DNA of 21,371 bases, taken from Silene noctiflora (Eukaryota; Streptophyta; Magnoliopsida; Caryophyllales; Caryophyllaceae). Under the pieces are notes generated by a model that worked only from the letters and a program-made list of their open reading frames with translations, was not told the DNA's origin and did no database searches. Made by a program: the position numbers and the translations under genes. Shown in pieces: positions 1-10,472 of the stretch. Positions within the stretch are counted from its first letter, which is position 1. Each line of letters begins with the position of its first letter. The stretch covers positions 72,050-93,420 of the forward strand of contig VHZZ01003665.1 in NCBI GenBank assembly GCA_009801015.1, given 5' to 3'.

Positions 1-450
1 ATTATTGGCCACAATCCTAGATTAAATTTTTTAATGCATTCTATAAGTCGAGAGGCACGGATATGTATTAGACTAAGCATGTTGTAGTAGACCGACCTAA
101 CCATAGCGAGAGTTCTTTAGGACCCAATCTAAGGATTGACAATGATATTGAGTGGTGGTTGTGTCTAGGCCTAGACATTTATCTTTATTTCGCATTTCTA
201 GTTTAACATGAATCGTATAGCTATGCATGTGGGACCCAAAATTCCTAGACTCCTTTATCATTATTATTTGCACCATTTTATTTAAAGGTTTTTAAAAACC
301 AAACCAATCGAACAATCAAACCGACCTAGATAGAATTCACTCCATGACAACTTATTTAGCAACTCCCGTCTCTTTGTGTTCGACCCCTATTACTACACTC
401 ATGTGCTACTAGGGTATTTATCTTTGATTAGGTGTGCGACTGCCTTGTCA
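1..450 (+). mobile_element. 3' part of an LTR (element C), cut by the window edge
   Basis: No coding sequence is visible here. From about 385 to 450 the plus strand reads TTCGACCCCTATTACTAC, then a stretch with TCTTTGATTAGGTG, and ends in TTGTCA. This resembles the 3' end of many plant LTRs and is similar in layout to the end of the LTR at 16901-18136 read on its own strand (both have a 'TCGA..CC', a TACTAC/CTACTA, and 'TTGATT(T)AGGTG' close to the terminus). LINE sequence on the other strand resumes right after position 450, so 450 is the likely boundary. Whether this is a 3' LTR, a solo LTR or an old fragment cannot be told, because the left end is outside the window. The family is not assigned. 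Confidence 0.45.
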
Positions 451-557
451 GCCATCCCTGCTGAATAAAATCTAGGAATCTATCATCCTTTCCCCACATG
501 TTAAAATAATTAAAAATATTTTTCCTCGTATTAGAATCAGCAGAGAACCTCATGATG
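451..557 (-). pseudogene. LINE endonuclease, C-terminal piece separated from the rest by element A
   Basis: Read on the minus strand from 557 downwards, this stretch is open for about 33 codons and includes NIFNYFNMW and FLDFIQQGW, the kind of sequence that follows the DHSP motif in the endonuclease of plant L1-type LINEs. The piece at 13953-14646 ends in DHSPCIM exactly at the other border of element A. Joining the two at the single copy of the 5-bp target duplication keeps the reading frame. So this is the same LINE, split by the insertion. The reverse transcriptase that should follow is not present; the LINE sequence stops at about 451, where the LTR-like element C begins. Confidence 0.75.
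553..557. repeat. Target site duplication of element A, left copy (TGATG)
   Basis: The five bases TGATG lie directly before the LTR start TGTAGATACC. An identical copy lies directly after the 3' LTR terminus at 13953-13957. Five bases is the usual duplication made by Ty3/gypsy integrases. Confidence 0.85.
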
Positions 558-2675
558 TGTAGATACCTCGTTTCTGCACCCTTTGCCAAACACCCAGTGA
601 TGATTGGACCGCATGTTCAACATACGAAGCGTTATTTTGATATTCTATTAATTCGACGTCAAACTGCCTAAATAGTCTTGTCAACCTCTTCATTGTCATC
701 TGTGTGCTGATACGGTCGTTTTGGCAGTAATTTAAGTGTATTTGGAGTCCAGGTCAAGAATCTGTCTTGATTTTTAGAAACGTCGTCATTTTATCAAAAA
801 CCGTCTGAAATCTGAGTCAGGATATTTTTAAGAATCCTAAAATTTCCCAAATATTCTTATTATTTCGAAAATATCTTATTTTGACGAAATAAGGAAAACA
901 AATCTTGTCCAAATTCAGAAAACGGGAAAATCTACGCCGCTGAAGGAGAAACACATCCGCGAGTGGGCGCACAGCCTGCTGCGCCTCTTCCTGGGTTTGT
1001 TTCCAACAGCGTCCTTATCTACTTGGATGTCTTTCCATATTTTAATCCTTCCAAAACTCTCACCTCGTGAATAGTACAAATAGAGTCCTCCGCCTCACAT
1101 ATACTTCACGCGAGTGTCCGCCCCTTCTCTTCTCTCTTTGCATTCTAAGACCACGTGCTTTTGCTACGACGCCTACGTGCTTGAGCACTCTCGAACACGT
1201 AAGCTTAGATCATTCTAGGTAACAGTCACATTTTGCATAGACCTACCAATTTGACCACTACATTCAATTAACCTATTTAATCAATTTTTTTTCTAAAATC
1301 CTTTTTTAAAAGGCATCTTCGTTACATCGTTAAATGAAGTCGTTTTTGCTTCGTAAACATGTAAGTCTGAGGATGTAAATCACACTTTATATTTTATATA
1401 ATGTATTTATGTATTTAATCTTATGTAAGAATCGCATCAGCAGATGCGCCTCTTAGAATGGACGCAGCATTTGTTGCGCCTGTTCCAGAGGCCCCTCCTC
1501 TGCTACTGATCTTCTTCTTCTTCCTCGACTACCAATTGATTCGTCATTTTTGTTTTCTTTTATGTTCATCTTTCGCAAACACCAGTTTCCAGATTATTTT
1601 CCTTTTATTTTCGACTNAAATCCCTTATAATCCAATATTTGTGGGTTTTTGTCATCTTTTAAAACCCGGATCTTTGATGGTTCGATTTTGCCATATCAAA
1701 CTATTAAAATTCGACTTTGATACATGTTTTCTGCTTTATGACGACCTTTACTTATGTATAATTTGTATAAATCACTTCAATGTCGAGTCTAGTATCAATA
1801 ATACATTTAAATCAACCAACGAATATTAACAAAGCGTGAGTCTGACTTTCACAGTCAGAATCCAACTCGAGAACCGTCGTACAAAATGATGCGCCTCTTC
1901 TAGAGGGCGCAACACGTGTTTCCCCTGTTCTGGGTTGTCTTCTGCCTCTGAACTAGTCTCGTTCTCACGTAGCTATTCTAATTAGTTTGTAATTAACTAT
2001 TATTTATATTATCACCTTCTGTTTCAGTGTTTAATATTTTTTTTCCTTTATTGACGTATTTATGGCATAGATTTGTCCTTCATTCGTTGTAGTTTATTTT
2101 CTTATTTGTTTATATTTCTTCTCACATGTGAATCAATGTAAATATTCACTTTGACTTAATTGCTTGCTAACCTTATGTGTTAACCGACTTAGTTTAATTC
2201 ACATGCTAGGATTAAAATGTGGGTGTTGCATTGCATGCATATAACTAATGGCATATCAAATAAAAATGATTTTCCCTGATCATTATTAGAGTCGGGCGGG
2301 ATTAGGTGTCCTAGTATGAGCTTCCTAATACGTACTCTAACCCCTTACTCAGATATCTGTGAACACTAGTGTTCATTGGCATCACGAGAGTCATTCTAGA
2401 CATGGACTGCTAAGGGTGACGAATTTCTTAGTGTCTATGTCATTACTTTGTGTCTTGACGGGATACGAAGTATTCGAACAGATCCAATTATCCACAAAAA
2501 TTGGTGGCGACTCCACAAATGCAGGCTTGTTCAAACCATTCACCGGTTTCATGCCTTTCAAATGGGTAATGGACCATGACGTGCTTTGTCAACAAAAAGT
2601 TCTATGGGAGAAGTCCTGCCGCCTCAATCACTACCAACGCGCTGGTGCGTGCGGCGCGGGTGGCCCATGTCCATA
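558..2675 (+). repeat. 5' LTR of element A
   Basis: Starts TGTAGATACC and ends GTCCATA; the 3' LTR ends GTCCACA, so one change has broken the canonical CA here. It aligns with 8599-13952 along its whole length once the insertion 9682-12821 is removed. It holds a decayed TATA box (1074-1085), a 5' hairpin-capable GGCGCA...TGCGCC module (966-985), related modules near 1460-1480 and 1905-1925, and the segment GGCGACTCC at about 2506-2514, a primer-site-like sequence inside the LTR. Compared with the 3' LTR it lacks 82 bases at 1427-1430. One base is undetermined (N near 1617). Open frames inside it are not conserved in the other LTR. Confidence 0.85.
1074..1085 (+). promoter_or_regulatory. Decayed TATA box of the 5' LTR
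   Basis: GTACAAATAGAG stands where the 3' LTR has GTATAAATAGAG (9118-9129), 517 bases into the LTR. The T-to-C change breaks the TATA core, so the copy that would drive the element's own transcript probably lost its core promoter. Confidence 0.55.
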
Positions 2676-2678
2676 GTT

Positions 2679-2696
2679 TGGCGACTCCGTTAGGGA
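2679..2696 (+). other. Primer binding site of element A (tRNA-Arg type)
   Basis: TGGCGACTCCGTTAGGGA begins three bases after the 5' LTR. As I recall the 3' end of plant tRNA-Arg, its complement is TGGCGACTCCGCTGGGGA, which agrees at 16 of 18 positions. tRNA-Arg priming is typical for the Tat/Ogre group. The site primes minus-strand cDNA synthesis. Confidence 0.75.
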
Positions 2697-3879
2697 GGAT
2701 ACACTTAGAATACGTCTAATGTTACCCAGGATGAAACTTGAACAAGGTTAGGGATAGTTTATATGAGATAGTCATTAGTTTTCATTACTTGACCTTCTTA
2801 AGTCGTTTCAGCCGGCCTTCCTAGGCTCTTAACCAAACTGATTCGACCAATTATCTTGTCTCGATGGTGCGAATTCTTATTTGTCCCTAATATATGGATA
2901 ACAATTGACGTCAACCACACCACGATGCTTGCCCATGTTTGTATCAAGAGCTTTCACTACTCAAGCGAATGGAACTAGTAGCTAGGAACTGGCCTTACTC
3001 ATGTTTGGTCCGGACCTCTCCACAGACCAGGGTTTGATAGCTTGATGTGGTAACCCAACCTTCTAAGCCAAAACCTCTTCAAGGAACTACGCATACCGTT
3101 ATAATGCATGTTAGTATATATGCATGCTATGTGTTTTCCGAGTCAATTACAAGTCTTAATATCATACTTGTAAACCAAATAATGTCAAATTTTCTATAAA
3201 ATCTTTTTTTTTCAATCTTTTTAAAATATAAAAGGCAAATATTTTGCAACTTAAAATTGCATTTTCAAGATTCCAATTTTTTTTTAAAAATAAAATTTTC
3301 AAAAATGTAAATGTGAATTCAATAGGCTGGATAAGAGTCGAAATTCAAACCATGTCTTTTCCTGGTCAAAACTCTATCGGGTTATAAGCTCATCTTCCCT
3401 TATATTTTGGGTCATTCAAGTTCGAGTCAAGTCCAAAGGCGTTACACCATCATTTTGGATCCCTTCATCCCAAGTTAGTTTGGATCGGAACATTCCCGAC
3501 ACCTGACTCACACACTCGAGACTAATACACCGAGTCATTCCAATCCGTCTTTCAAACCCTCCCAATGTCACGGTCGGTTATGCACAACCTAAACCTCGAG
3601 TCAAGTCTGTCTTAAGCACACGTGTTAGCGTCGCACCATATTCAACCATGTCTAAACCCATCAGTAAGGTCCTCGATATAAGGGTCACTCCGTTAAAGTC
3701 AACACTCGAGTCTAAAGTCAAAGTCAAAGTCAAACACTATGAGTTCAAACACGAGAAGTCGCTCTCGAAGTTTCAAAAACTCACTATCAAGTCCTGTCAT
3801 CGTGCCTTGTCCTCATGCGTTTTCCTTCGTGTATCCTCTGTGAGTTGCCTTAGTTTGCATGATTCCATGCCAAATCGAG
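2697..3879 (+). other. 5' internal region of element A, no clear coding content
   Basis: Leader-like DNA between the primer site and the gag remnants. The only open frame of note (3648-3980) is low-complexity, containing three tandem AAAGTC units near 3716-3733, and has no recognisable domain. The gag N-terminal (matrix/capsid) domain expected here is absent or decayed beyond recognition. The tract 3180-3310 is very AT-rich with homopolymer runs. Confidence 0.5.
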
Positions 3880-4915
3880 TTGTAACGCACATCATTTTCT
3901 TCTGGGTAGGAATTATGCAATTTCCAATGAAGATATACAAGGATGTTTATCCGCCATCCTGTCAGTCATCGAAGGACTAAGTTCTGCAGTCATGAAGTTT
4001 CAGGCTACCGTCGAAAACTTGAGCACACGTGTCGTCGATATGGAAAAGCAAATGGGCATAATGAAATAATTACCCTCTTTTTGTACCCCAAAGCTAAGTC
4101 ATCATACCTCTGAATCATCTAAGCCCAACACGACTCATCAATCTAAGCGAGCCAATGAAGATAAGGGAGCCAACCTCTTGAAGTCTCCACCAAGAAGGCC
4201 AGGACGATCTCCTAGGGAATTCACCGACCTTAGAACTACATATGAAGTGGCTCTACGAAGACTAGTTTCCCAGGGAAAGCTCCATCCAATCGGTCCAACC
4301 CCCGACCCTGAAAAGATATTGCCAAGGTGGAAGGGCATTTCGTATTGCCAGTAACATCGAGGCAGGGGACATGATAAGGAGGAATGCTTTTACTTAAAGC
4401 ATATTATCCAGGATATGATCGAGAACGGCAAGTTACCATTACCGCCTTCTGTCAAGCAATCCAAGAATATAGGCCCTCTTGAGTCTACCATCATTAAACA
4501 TGACCAGGAATCAAACCTATATTGTTCCCGTCTCTTCGTTCCTCGTAACAACGAAGAAATAAATGTGCTCGAAGACGATGATATCCAGAGCGGAATGCTC
4601 ATGCTTTCTGCAACCATTAACAATATAGTTTCCAAGCTAGAGGGAGCCATTAATGATCTAACAATTCGACTTTCCCACATGGAAAATAAATTTGTCACAT
4701 TTGAAAAACAGCTTGCTGAAATGGGTAAGAAGCTTCATATTCAACCACTGAGAAAAAGAGAGGGTTTTCCTACAACCCCTCAACCTAACACTCTCATGAA
4801 GAAGACAGAAGATCAGTTTATCCCTAGTTCTTCTCATACCATACGTTTGTCTTATCCAATGATGAAAATCAAGAAAGGTAACCTCATGAAGCCTTCGTTG
4901 AAGAAGCCAAACTAA
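3880..4915 (+). pseudogene. gag: Gag-like C-terminal region, first copy (coiled coil plus zinc-knuckle-like module)
   Basis: One frame carries recognisable Tat-type gag from about 3890 to 4915, broken by TAA at 4067-4069 and TAA at 4352-4354. In order: a short heptad-like helix (VENLSTRVVDMEKQMG, about 4004-4051), the motif HPIGPTPDPEK (about 4284-4316), then YCQ-stop-HRGRGHDKEEC followed by a helix ending in QDMIENGKLPLP. The motif pattern C-x2-H-x4-GH-x4-C is the zinc-knuckle-like signature of gag in this group; the second stop replaces the residue before its His. After it comes an acidic stretch (LEDDD) and a second helix (LEGAINDLTIRLSHMENKF, about 4639-4695) that starts the next copy. 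Gag would package element RNA in virus-like particles in the cytoplasm. The frame ends at 4916, and the second copy continues one frame over. Confidence 0.7.
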
Positions 4916-5150
4916 TATCCAAGGTCATTCACAAATTCTAGGCATACCTTGTGTCATAGCCTTGAGCAAGTTGTCTTCCCTGGGTCTCCTCCAACCTATC
5001 GGTCCAACCCCAGATCTAGAAAAGAAATCCAAATCTTGGAACAATAACACCTATTGCCAATATCACAAAGGTAATGGACACGATACCGAGGTGTGCTATA
5101 AGCTCAAGCATGTGATCCGAGATATGATTGATAGTGGGGAGCTATCCCTC
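4284..5150 (+). repeat. Tandem duplication of a gag module, period about 708-709 bases
   Basis: TCGGTCCAAC occurs at 4291 and 4999 (offset 708), TATTGCCA at 4343 and 5052 (709), and the ATG of QDMIEN / RDMIDS at 4415 and 5124 (709). The helix before each zinc module is repeated too. The two copies are clearly diverged, so the duplication is old and may belong to the family rather than to this copy. Confidence 0.7.
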
Positions 5151-5387
5151 TCAACCTTTAACCAACAAGGTAGCTTAGACAATCCTTATGGATATACCAC
5201 TTATGAAGAAACTCATCTTCACTGTTATCCTTCCAGTGTTCCCAACTACGAGGATGAGGTGCTCAAATGGATGAATGCTCAAAACCGAATGTCGAAGCCA
5301 GTTGCTGGAAGAGATAATGTTCAAGCATGGGCCAATGATTACGGGTTTGGATCTAAGATCGAGTCAGAGTCTACGTCCAACTCTTAG
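4962..5387 (+). pseudogene. gag: Gag-like C-terminal region, second copy (zinc-knuckle-like module intact)
   Basis: An open frame of 141 codons, shifted by one relative to the upstream copy. It opens with SSLGLLQPIGPTPDLEK, then YCQYHKGNGHDTEVC (about residues 31-45), and a helix KLKHVIRDMIDSGELS. This is the same order and spacing as the module at about 4284-4440, and here the C-x2-H-x4-GH-x4-C residues are all present. The C-terminal third (NPYGYTTYEE... to VLKWMNAQNR) is acidic and polar with no domain I recognise. The initiating ATG is only the first in frame; the natural protein probably ran in from upstream before a frameshift. No protease or polymerase follows. Likely role when functional: nucleocapsid-like RNA binding. 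Confidence 0.7.
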
Positions 5388-7695
5388 GCTTTATTTCCCA
5401 TAGTATTTCAAGTGTCTATTTTTCTTCATTTGCATTCCTAGTGACAACTTGGGGGCTGTCCCATGAGTCACCTCCATGTTAAATGAATTCATCATTTCAA
5501 TAAAAAAATTAATTTTCAATCCATGCATCATTCTATATTTTGCTTACCATTTCCTATGACAAAGAGAGTTGGTTTGAGACATTTGAAAACAATCAAACAT
5601 GCCAAGTCAATGTGAGTATACCTAAGTGACATATCGTTATGAGTGGTGGAGATCTAAGACTCCATGTCCATTTTCTTTACCTATTCCATGTTTGGCAATA
5701 GAAACCTCGTTATAACCTAGTTAAGGACGAACATATCAAGAGATTCTAGGACGAATCTAGTCCGCCTCCCTTATTAATGGTCCATGATGGAAGGCAAGCC
5801 CATTTCCCACAATACACAACCCATTACTAAAGACCGACCTATTCCACGCAAAAGGTGTTAGTCTGACCCAAATCCATGATAGCAAGTCATCATCAAATTC
5901 AAAGGCAGATCCAAAAGACACGAGCCAAAGAAGAAAGGCTTAATCAAGAATCAAAGTCAATGCCAATATCAAAAGACAAAGTTCTAAGCAAACCAAAGGG
6001 ATAGAGGCCGAAACTAAGCGAGATATATCCCGGACCAATAATCTGAGTCCAATCGAGACAACCCTTAAATCAAATACCAAAGTCTAACGAGAAATCCCAA
6101 AACCGGATGCCAATAGTCAACGGTAGAACCTGAAGCAGAAAATGCCAAATGGTCAGCTAGCACCACAATATAGACTTTCTACACCCTAAGTCCTTCTCGA
6201 GACCGTTACATGGAGATAGTTAAGAATTTCTAGAATCCTCTCAAGCATGTCACATATACCCAACCTTTAGAGGCCAAGACATGAAAACTTTATCCCACGT
6301 CATTTAACCTACTATTGTTTTTGCTTAGGCTGCATCAAGCTCGAGACCCCATTTCCAAGCCACATTGTAAGCCATCACTTATCAAGCCTTAACTCCACAA
6401 AAACAAGTACAAGAGATTTGTTGATTCAAAGCCTCTTACTTCCAAGCTCTACACTCCGAAATATTCAAGCCACTTTCACCTTGACCAAGACACGGAGTCA
6501 TCAAATACTTTGCTACCCGGAATGGGACATACCTGACTCATCCTTAGGGTCCACTTTTGGAGTGTGCTCACATGACAAGGAAATTTTTATAAACCTACCT
6601 TACCTCTTTGGTGTATGATCAGAGAGGGAATTATCTCAAATCAATTCTTCGAGTCACTAAAGGAATATACTCTCGTGACCCATACACCTTCAGGCCCTAA
6701 CACTATAGCTTAGGCACACACTCATAACTACGATCTGGTTTGATTTCACTCCACGTGAATATGTAGGCAGACCTCCAACAAGGACACAATCACCCCATCC
6801 ATCAACTTTCGACCACAATTATCAACCTTTCAACCACCTTAAATGTTATAACCACCCATTTTACCTCTCTATACTGGGGGCTCTTTCTTTTGGTCGGCGC
6901 CTAGTTTTCTTTTACCAAATACCGGAGTCTTCTTCTCATCCTGGGGGCTTCTCTTCCGAGATGCCATCCTTCCTTTATTCCTCCCTTTTATTCTCTAGTT
7001 TCAATTAATTCAAGCTAATGCTCGGTCCGGACGATGACAAAGGTCTTAGATCGATTACCCAAGTCATCATGCCTCACTACACCAAATAGTGACGAAAGAT
7101 ATCCAAGTAAACAACTGATCCATGGCTCACGCCATACCTTTACGTCCCCATCACTAGCAGATCCTCTATCTTTAGAACGGATACGCGTTGTAGCCCATAT
7201 TGGGCTATGGTTGCGCATGATTTGGCAAAGTCCGTCGGAGTCCTCCCCGTGTCGTGTTAAAACTAAGTTTGTTTTACGTACGTCAGTCTATCAGGTTACG
7301 TCCGTAGGGTTTATGTCATGTCAGTCATATATCTAAACCCCATTGGATATGCATAACGCATTACAAGCAACAAATACAATTTATTAAATAAAAGAGTTTC
7401 CAAAACTTTTTTGCTCTATTCCATGAGATCACGTGTCAATTTCTTAAGTGCTTATGTGCTATTTTCCTATTAGATTGTTTGTGTGGCTAGTAACCATGCA
7501 GGAATTATATGCTCGCTCCAACTGGGGACTTCGCCCGAACCCTCATTCTCTCCAGCCGCATCCAAAGACTATCAACCTATACTCCCCAACGGTATTCAAG
7601 TCTCTATCAAGATGTTCCCTAGCATTTTTCGCCGTAAATGCCCAAGGTTCTTCCCTGATGATCAAGATGTTCCCAATCGTCGATATGCGCCACAA
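5388..7695 (+). other. 3' internal region of element A, non-coding as far as can be seen
   Basis: No protein domain found on either strand. TGGGGGCT recurs at 5450-5457, 6875-6882 and 6942-6949, resembling the real polypurine tract at 8588-8598. The open frames at 6418-6618 and 7034-7336 have no recognisable motif and their composition is that of the surrounding DNA. A full Tat element would have protease, reverse transcriptase, RNase H and integrase in this position. Their absence marks the element as non-autonomous. Confidence 0.6.
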
Positions 7696-7832
7696 CGGAT
7701 TGCATTTTCCCAGCAAAATTTCACTACGGGCCTACAGCCCCTTGCACTTCTTGATACTCCCCAGCGGATCGCAATCCTCCAGTGAGATTTCACTACATGT
7801 CTACAGCCTATGTACTTCTCGATAAAATAGAG
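7696..7832 (+). repeat. Two-copy 69-bp tandem repeat
   Basis: Copy 1 begins CGGATTGCATTTTCC at 7696 and copy 2 CGGATCGCAATCCTCC at 7765. Both continue with ATTTCACTAC, then CTACAGCC and a 'CTTCT(T/C)GATA' end. The copies differ at many positions. They lie in the non-coding 3' part of element A. Confidence 0.65.
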
Positions 7833-7920
7833 TTTGCTTGAGACCAACGCAAGCTAAATTCTCTCCTCGACGGTTCCTACCAACGTCCTGCCTCCAATAT
7901 TATTCTCCACAGAGTTTGAT

Positions 7921-8010
7921 AGAAGCTTACTTTCATCTTTCAGATCTTTCATAAGCTTACCTCCATCCTTCAGATATTTCAGAAGCTTACCTTATCACTT
8001 TATATCCTTC
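7921..8010 (+). repeat. Three-copy 30-bp tandem repeat
   Basis: Units begin at 7921 (AGAAGCTTAC), 7951 (ATAAGCTTAC) and 7981 (AGAAGCTTAC), each exactly 30 bases, with the middle of the unit reading close to CATCCTTCAGAT. CTTCAG-type words continue irregularly to about 8340, so the repeat may be the remnant of a longer array. Short tandem arrays in the 3' untranslated region are common in Ogre/Tat elements. Confidence 0.75.
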
Positions 8011-8587
8011 ATCCTTCTAAATCAACAATAGTCCCTCGGATAATTTGAATCCTTCAGACAATATTTCCCAAGTAAATACCCTCCAGATACCCTCGGAAGT
8101 ACCCTTCAGCAAGATAACCTTCAGATAGTCCTTTATATGTTCTTCAGAATTTTCTTCATTTAGCCTTCGAAAAAACATCATCGTGTCATCCATTCAGAGA
8201 ATCTCCCTCCAGCCTTCCTTTCAGAGGTAGACTTCGGAGTTTAGTCATCAGTGAAGTTAAGAAGTTTCTTCAGAAGCCTTGTCACTCCTAATGCCTTCAG
8301 ACACGAAGTTATCTTCAGACAAACGAGTTTTTTTCGAAGCGCCTTCAATCACGTTTCACCCAGGGGTGTTTCAGGTATGATTTTTTCATATGGTTGGCGA
8401 GCTTCCTCACGTAGTCTATTAAACTTTAAACGACGCTCCCTTAAAGTTAACAGACTCTTAAATATTCCGACGACATGTCCTTGGTTCAGTCCCCTTGAAC
8501 CGCCTTACGTCGCCATTGTCTTCAGGTTGTAATCTTCGATTGACTTGAAGGCTATAGTTTGACTTTTGCCTTGTCCAAGCTTTAGTC
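8011..8587 (+). other. CTTCAG-rich 3' tail of element A
   Basis: Non-coding. It is strongly pyrimidine-biased with many CTTCAG/CCTTCAGA words spaced irregularly. The 93-codon open frame at 8251-8532 has no recognisable features. Confidence 0.45.
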
Positions 8588-8598
8588 AAATTAGGGGC
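8588..8598 (+). other. Polypurine tract of element A
   Basis: AAATTAGGGGC lies directly before the TGTAGATACC of the 3' LTR. A purine run in this place is where plus-strand cDNA synthesis starts. It is short and is interrupted by TT. Confidence 0.65.
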
Positions 8599-9118
8599 TG
8601 TAGATACCTCATTTGTGCACCCTTCGTCAAACACCTAGTGATGATTGGAACGCATGTTCAACATACGAAGCATTATTATGACATTCTATTAATTCGACGT
8701 CAAACAATTGCCTAAATAGTCGTGTCAACCCCTTCATTTTCATCCATGTGCTGATACAGTCCTTTTTGCAGTAATTAGAGTGCATTTGGAGTCCGGATCA
8801 AGAAACCGTCTTCATTTTCAGAAATCGTCGTCATTTTATCAAAAACCGTCTCAAATCTGAGTCGGGATGTTTTTAAGAATCTAAAATATCTAAAATATTC
8901 TTAAGATTTCGAAAATATCTTATTTTGACGAAATAAGGAATACAAATCCTGTCCAACTTCTGAAAACGCAGAAATGTTCGCTGCTAAAGGAAAAACACCT
9001 TCGGAAGAGGGCGCACAACCTGCTGCGCCTCTTCCTGGGCTTGTTTCTTGCAATGTCCAGATCTTCCTTGATTTCTTTCCGTATTTTAATCATTCTGAAA
9101 CTCTCACCTCGTGATTAG

Positions 9119-9130
9119 TATAAATAGAGG
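9119..9130 (+). promoter_or_regulatory. TATA box of the 3' LTR of element A
   Basis: TATAAATAGAGG, 520 bases into the LTR, is a textbook plant core promoter. Transcription would start roughly 30 bases downstream and read out of the element, but it meets element B about 550 bases on. Confidence 0.6.
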
Positions 9131-9676
9131 CCTCTGCCTCACATATTTTTCATGCTTTTGTCTGCCCCTTCTCTTATCTCTTTGCATTCTAAGACCACGT
9201 GTTTTTTCTACAACGCCTACGTACTTGAGAATTCTCGATCACGTAAGTCTAGATTATTCTAGGTACTAGTCATGTTTTGCATAGACCTACCAATTTGACA
9301 ACTACACTCAATCAACCTAATTAATCAATTTGTTGTCTAAAATCCTTTTTTAATGGGCATCTTCGTTACATCGTCAAATTAAGTCGTTTTCGCTTCGTAA
9401 ACATGTAAGTCTGAGGGTGTAAATCTCACTTTGTATTTTATATAATGTGGTTATGTATTTAATCTTATGTAAGAGTCTACGCCGTAAATATATTTTTAAA
9501 ACTGTAATCTTTCAAACCTTTTTTTATGAATCATCAGGGAAAGACCGTCGAGAAGAATCGCATGAGCAGATGCACCTTCAGGAACGGACGCAACATCTGA
9601 TGCGCCTCTTCCAGAGGCTCCTAATCTTCTGCTTATCTTCTTCTTCGAGTATCAATTGATTCGTCTTTTCTGTTTT

Positions 9677-9681
9677 CTTTT
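9677..9681. repeat. Target site duplication of element B, left copy (CTTTT)
   Basis: CTTTT lies directly before TGTGAATGAG, and the same five bases follow the other terminus at 12822-12826. The uninterrupted 5' LTR of A has a T-rich CTTTT site at the same place (about 1556-1561). Confidence 0.75.
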
Positions 9682-10436
9682 TGTGAATGAGAGAAATCGC
9701 CCACGCGAATGTCTTTTTATTTCATAAAAACATTTTACTTTTTGAAAAGAGTCGCCACTAAATTTTGGGTGAAATTTAGAAACCGATTTTTTTAGAGATT
9801 AGGTCCTTGTGAGATTACGTCTTAGGAATTTTAAATTAATTTCATTAATTAACACCCAACCCCGCCCGTTACAATAACGGTCTCTAATAAGCAAAACAAT
9901 GACTATTTCGGGACCATGAATCACACGTGGTATGAAAATCATTGTCTTAAACCCTAACATATGACATTAATTCTATGTCGATTTAATGCAATTGAACTTG
10001 TCAAGTTATTTAGCATGTGAATGTTCATTTAATTTATTCTAAGCATAAATAAAGCATTCAAAAGGGGGAATTAGAGACTTCTTACTCTGGCAACGCTGCA
10101 TAAACTTTTAGTGGATAGCAATAAATATAATAAAGCTAATAAACAATTAAACATACAATATTCCAAATAAAAGAGTCAAAGAAGGCCTATTGGCCGAGAC
10201 AGCTACACGGCCGAATGGCCTAATGGGTGCATGCATATCTTATTCTAGGTTGAGTCGGATTCTTATGGTATAACATGATTTGATGCATAGTTACAAAAGC
10301 ATATAAAACAATAAATCAAATAAAAACCACATAATTACAGAACATTCAAAAGCAAATAACAATTGATAAATTCCACGCGGCGCAAGGGACAACTCATGGC
10401 CGAAATACTTGACCCATATTTAATTTCTAAACTGTG

Positions 10437-10472
10437 AATTACAACGTTAATTACAACGTTAATTACAACATA
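10437..10472. repeat. Three-copy 12-bp tandem repeat
   Basis: AATTACAACGTT occurs at 10437 and 10449, followed by AATTACAACATA at 10461. It lies inside the U5-side part of element B. Confidence 0.7.

Noticed and set aside
1458..1829. 123-codon open frame in the 5' LTR
   Set aside because: It crosses an undetermined base, is Phe/Leu-rich low complexity, and the counterpart in the 3' LTR is interrupted by element B and not conserved before that.
2503..2520. TGGCGACTCCAC at about 2505 as the primer binding site
   Set aside because: It is repeated in the 3' LTR (about 13780), so it is LTR-internal. The site at 2679 is outside the LTR, matches better and has the right spacing.
2359..2676. 105-codon open frame at the end of the 5' LTR
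   Set aside because: The same place in the 3' LTR (13637-13952) has an in-frame TAA at the codon after GAG AAG, and the frame has no recognisable domain.
4390..4698. Minus-strand frames 4138-4338 and 4390-4698
   Set aside because: They are antisense shadows of the gag-like frames, which carry recognisable motifs.
7015..7336. Overlapping frames on both strands around 7034-7336
   Set aside because: No domain or motif on either strand; the context is the non-coding part of element A.
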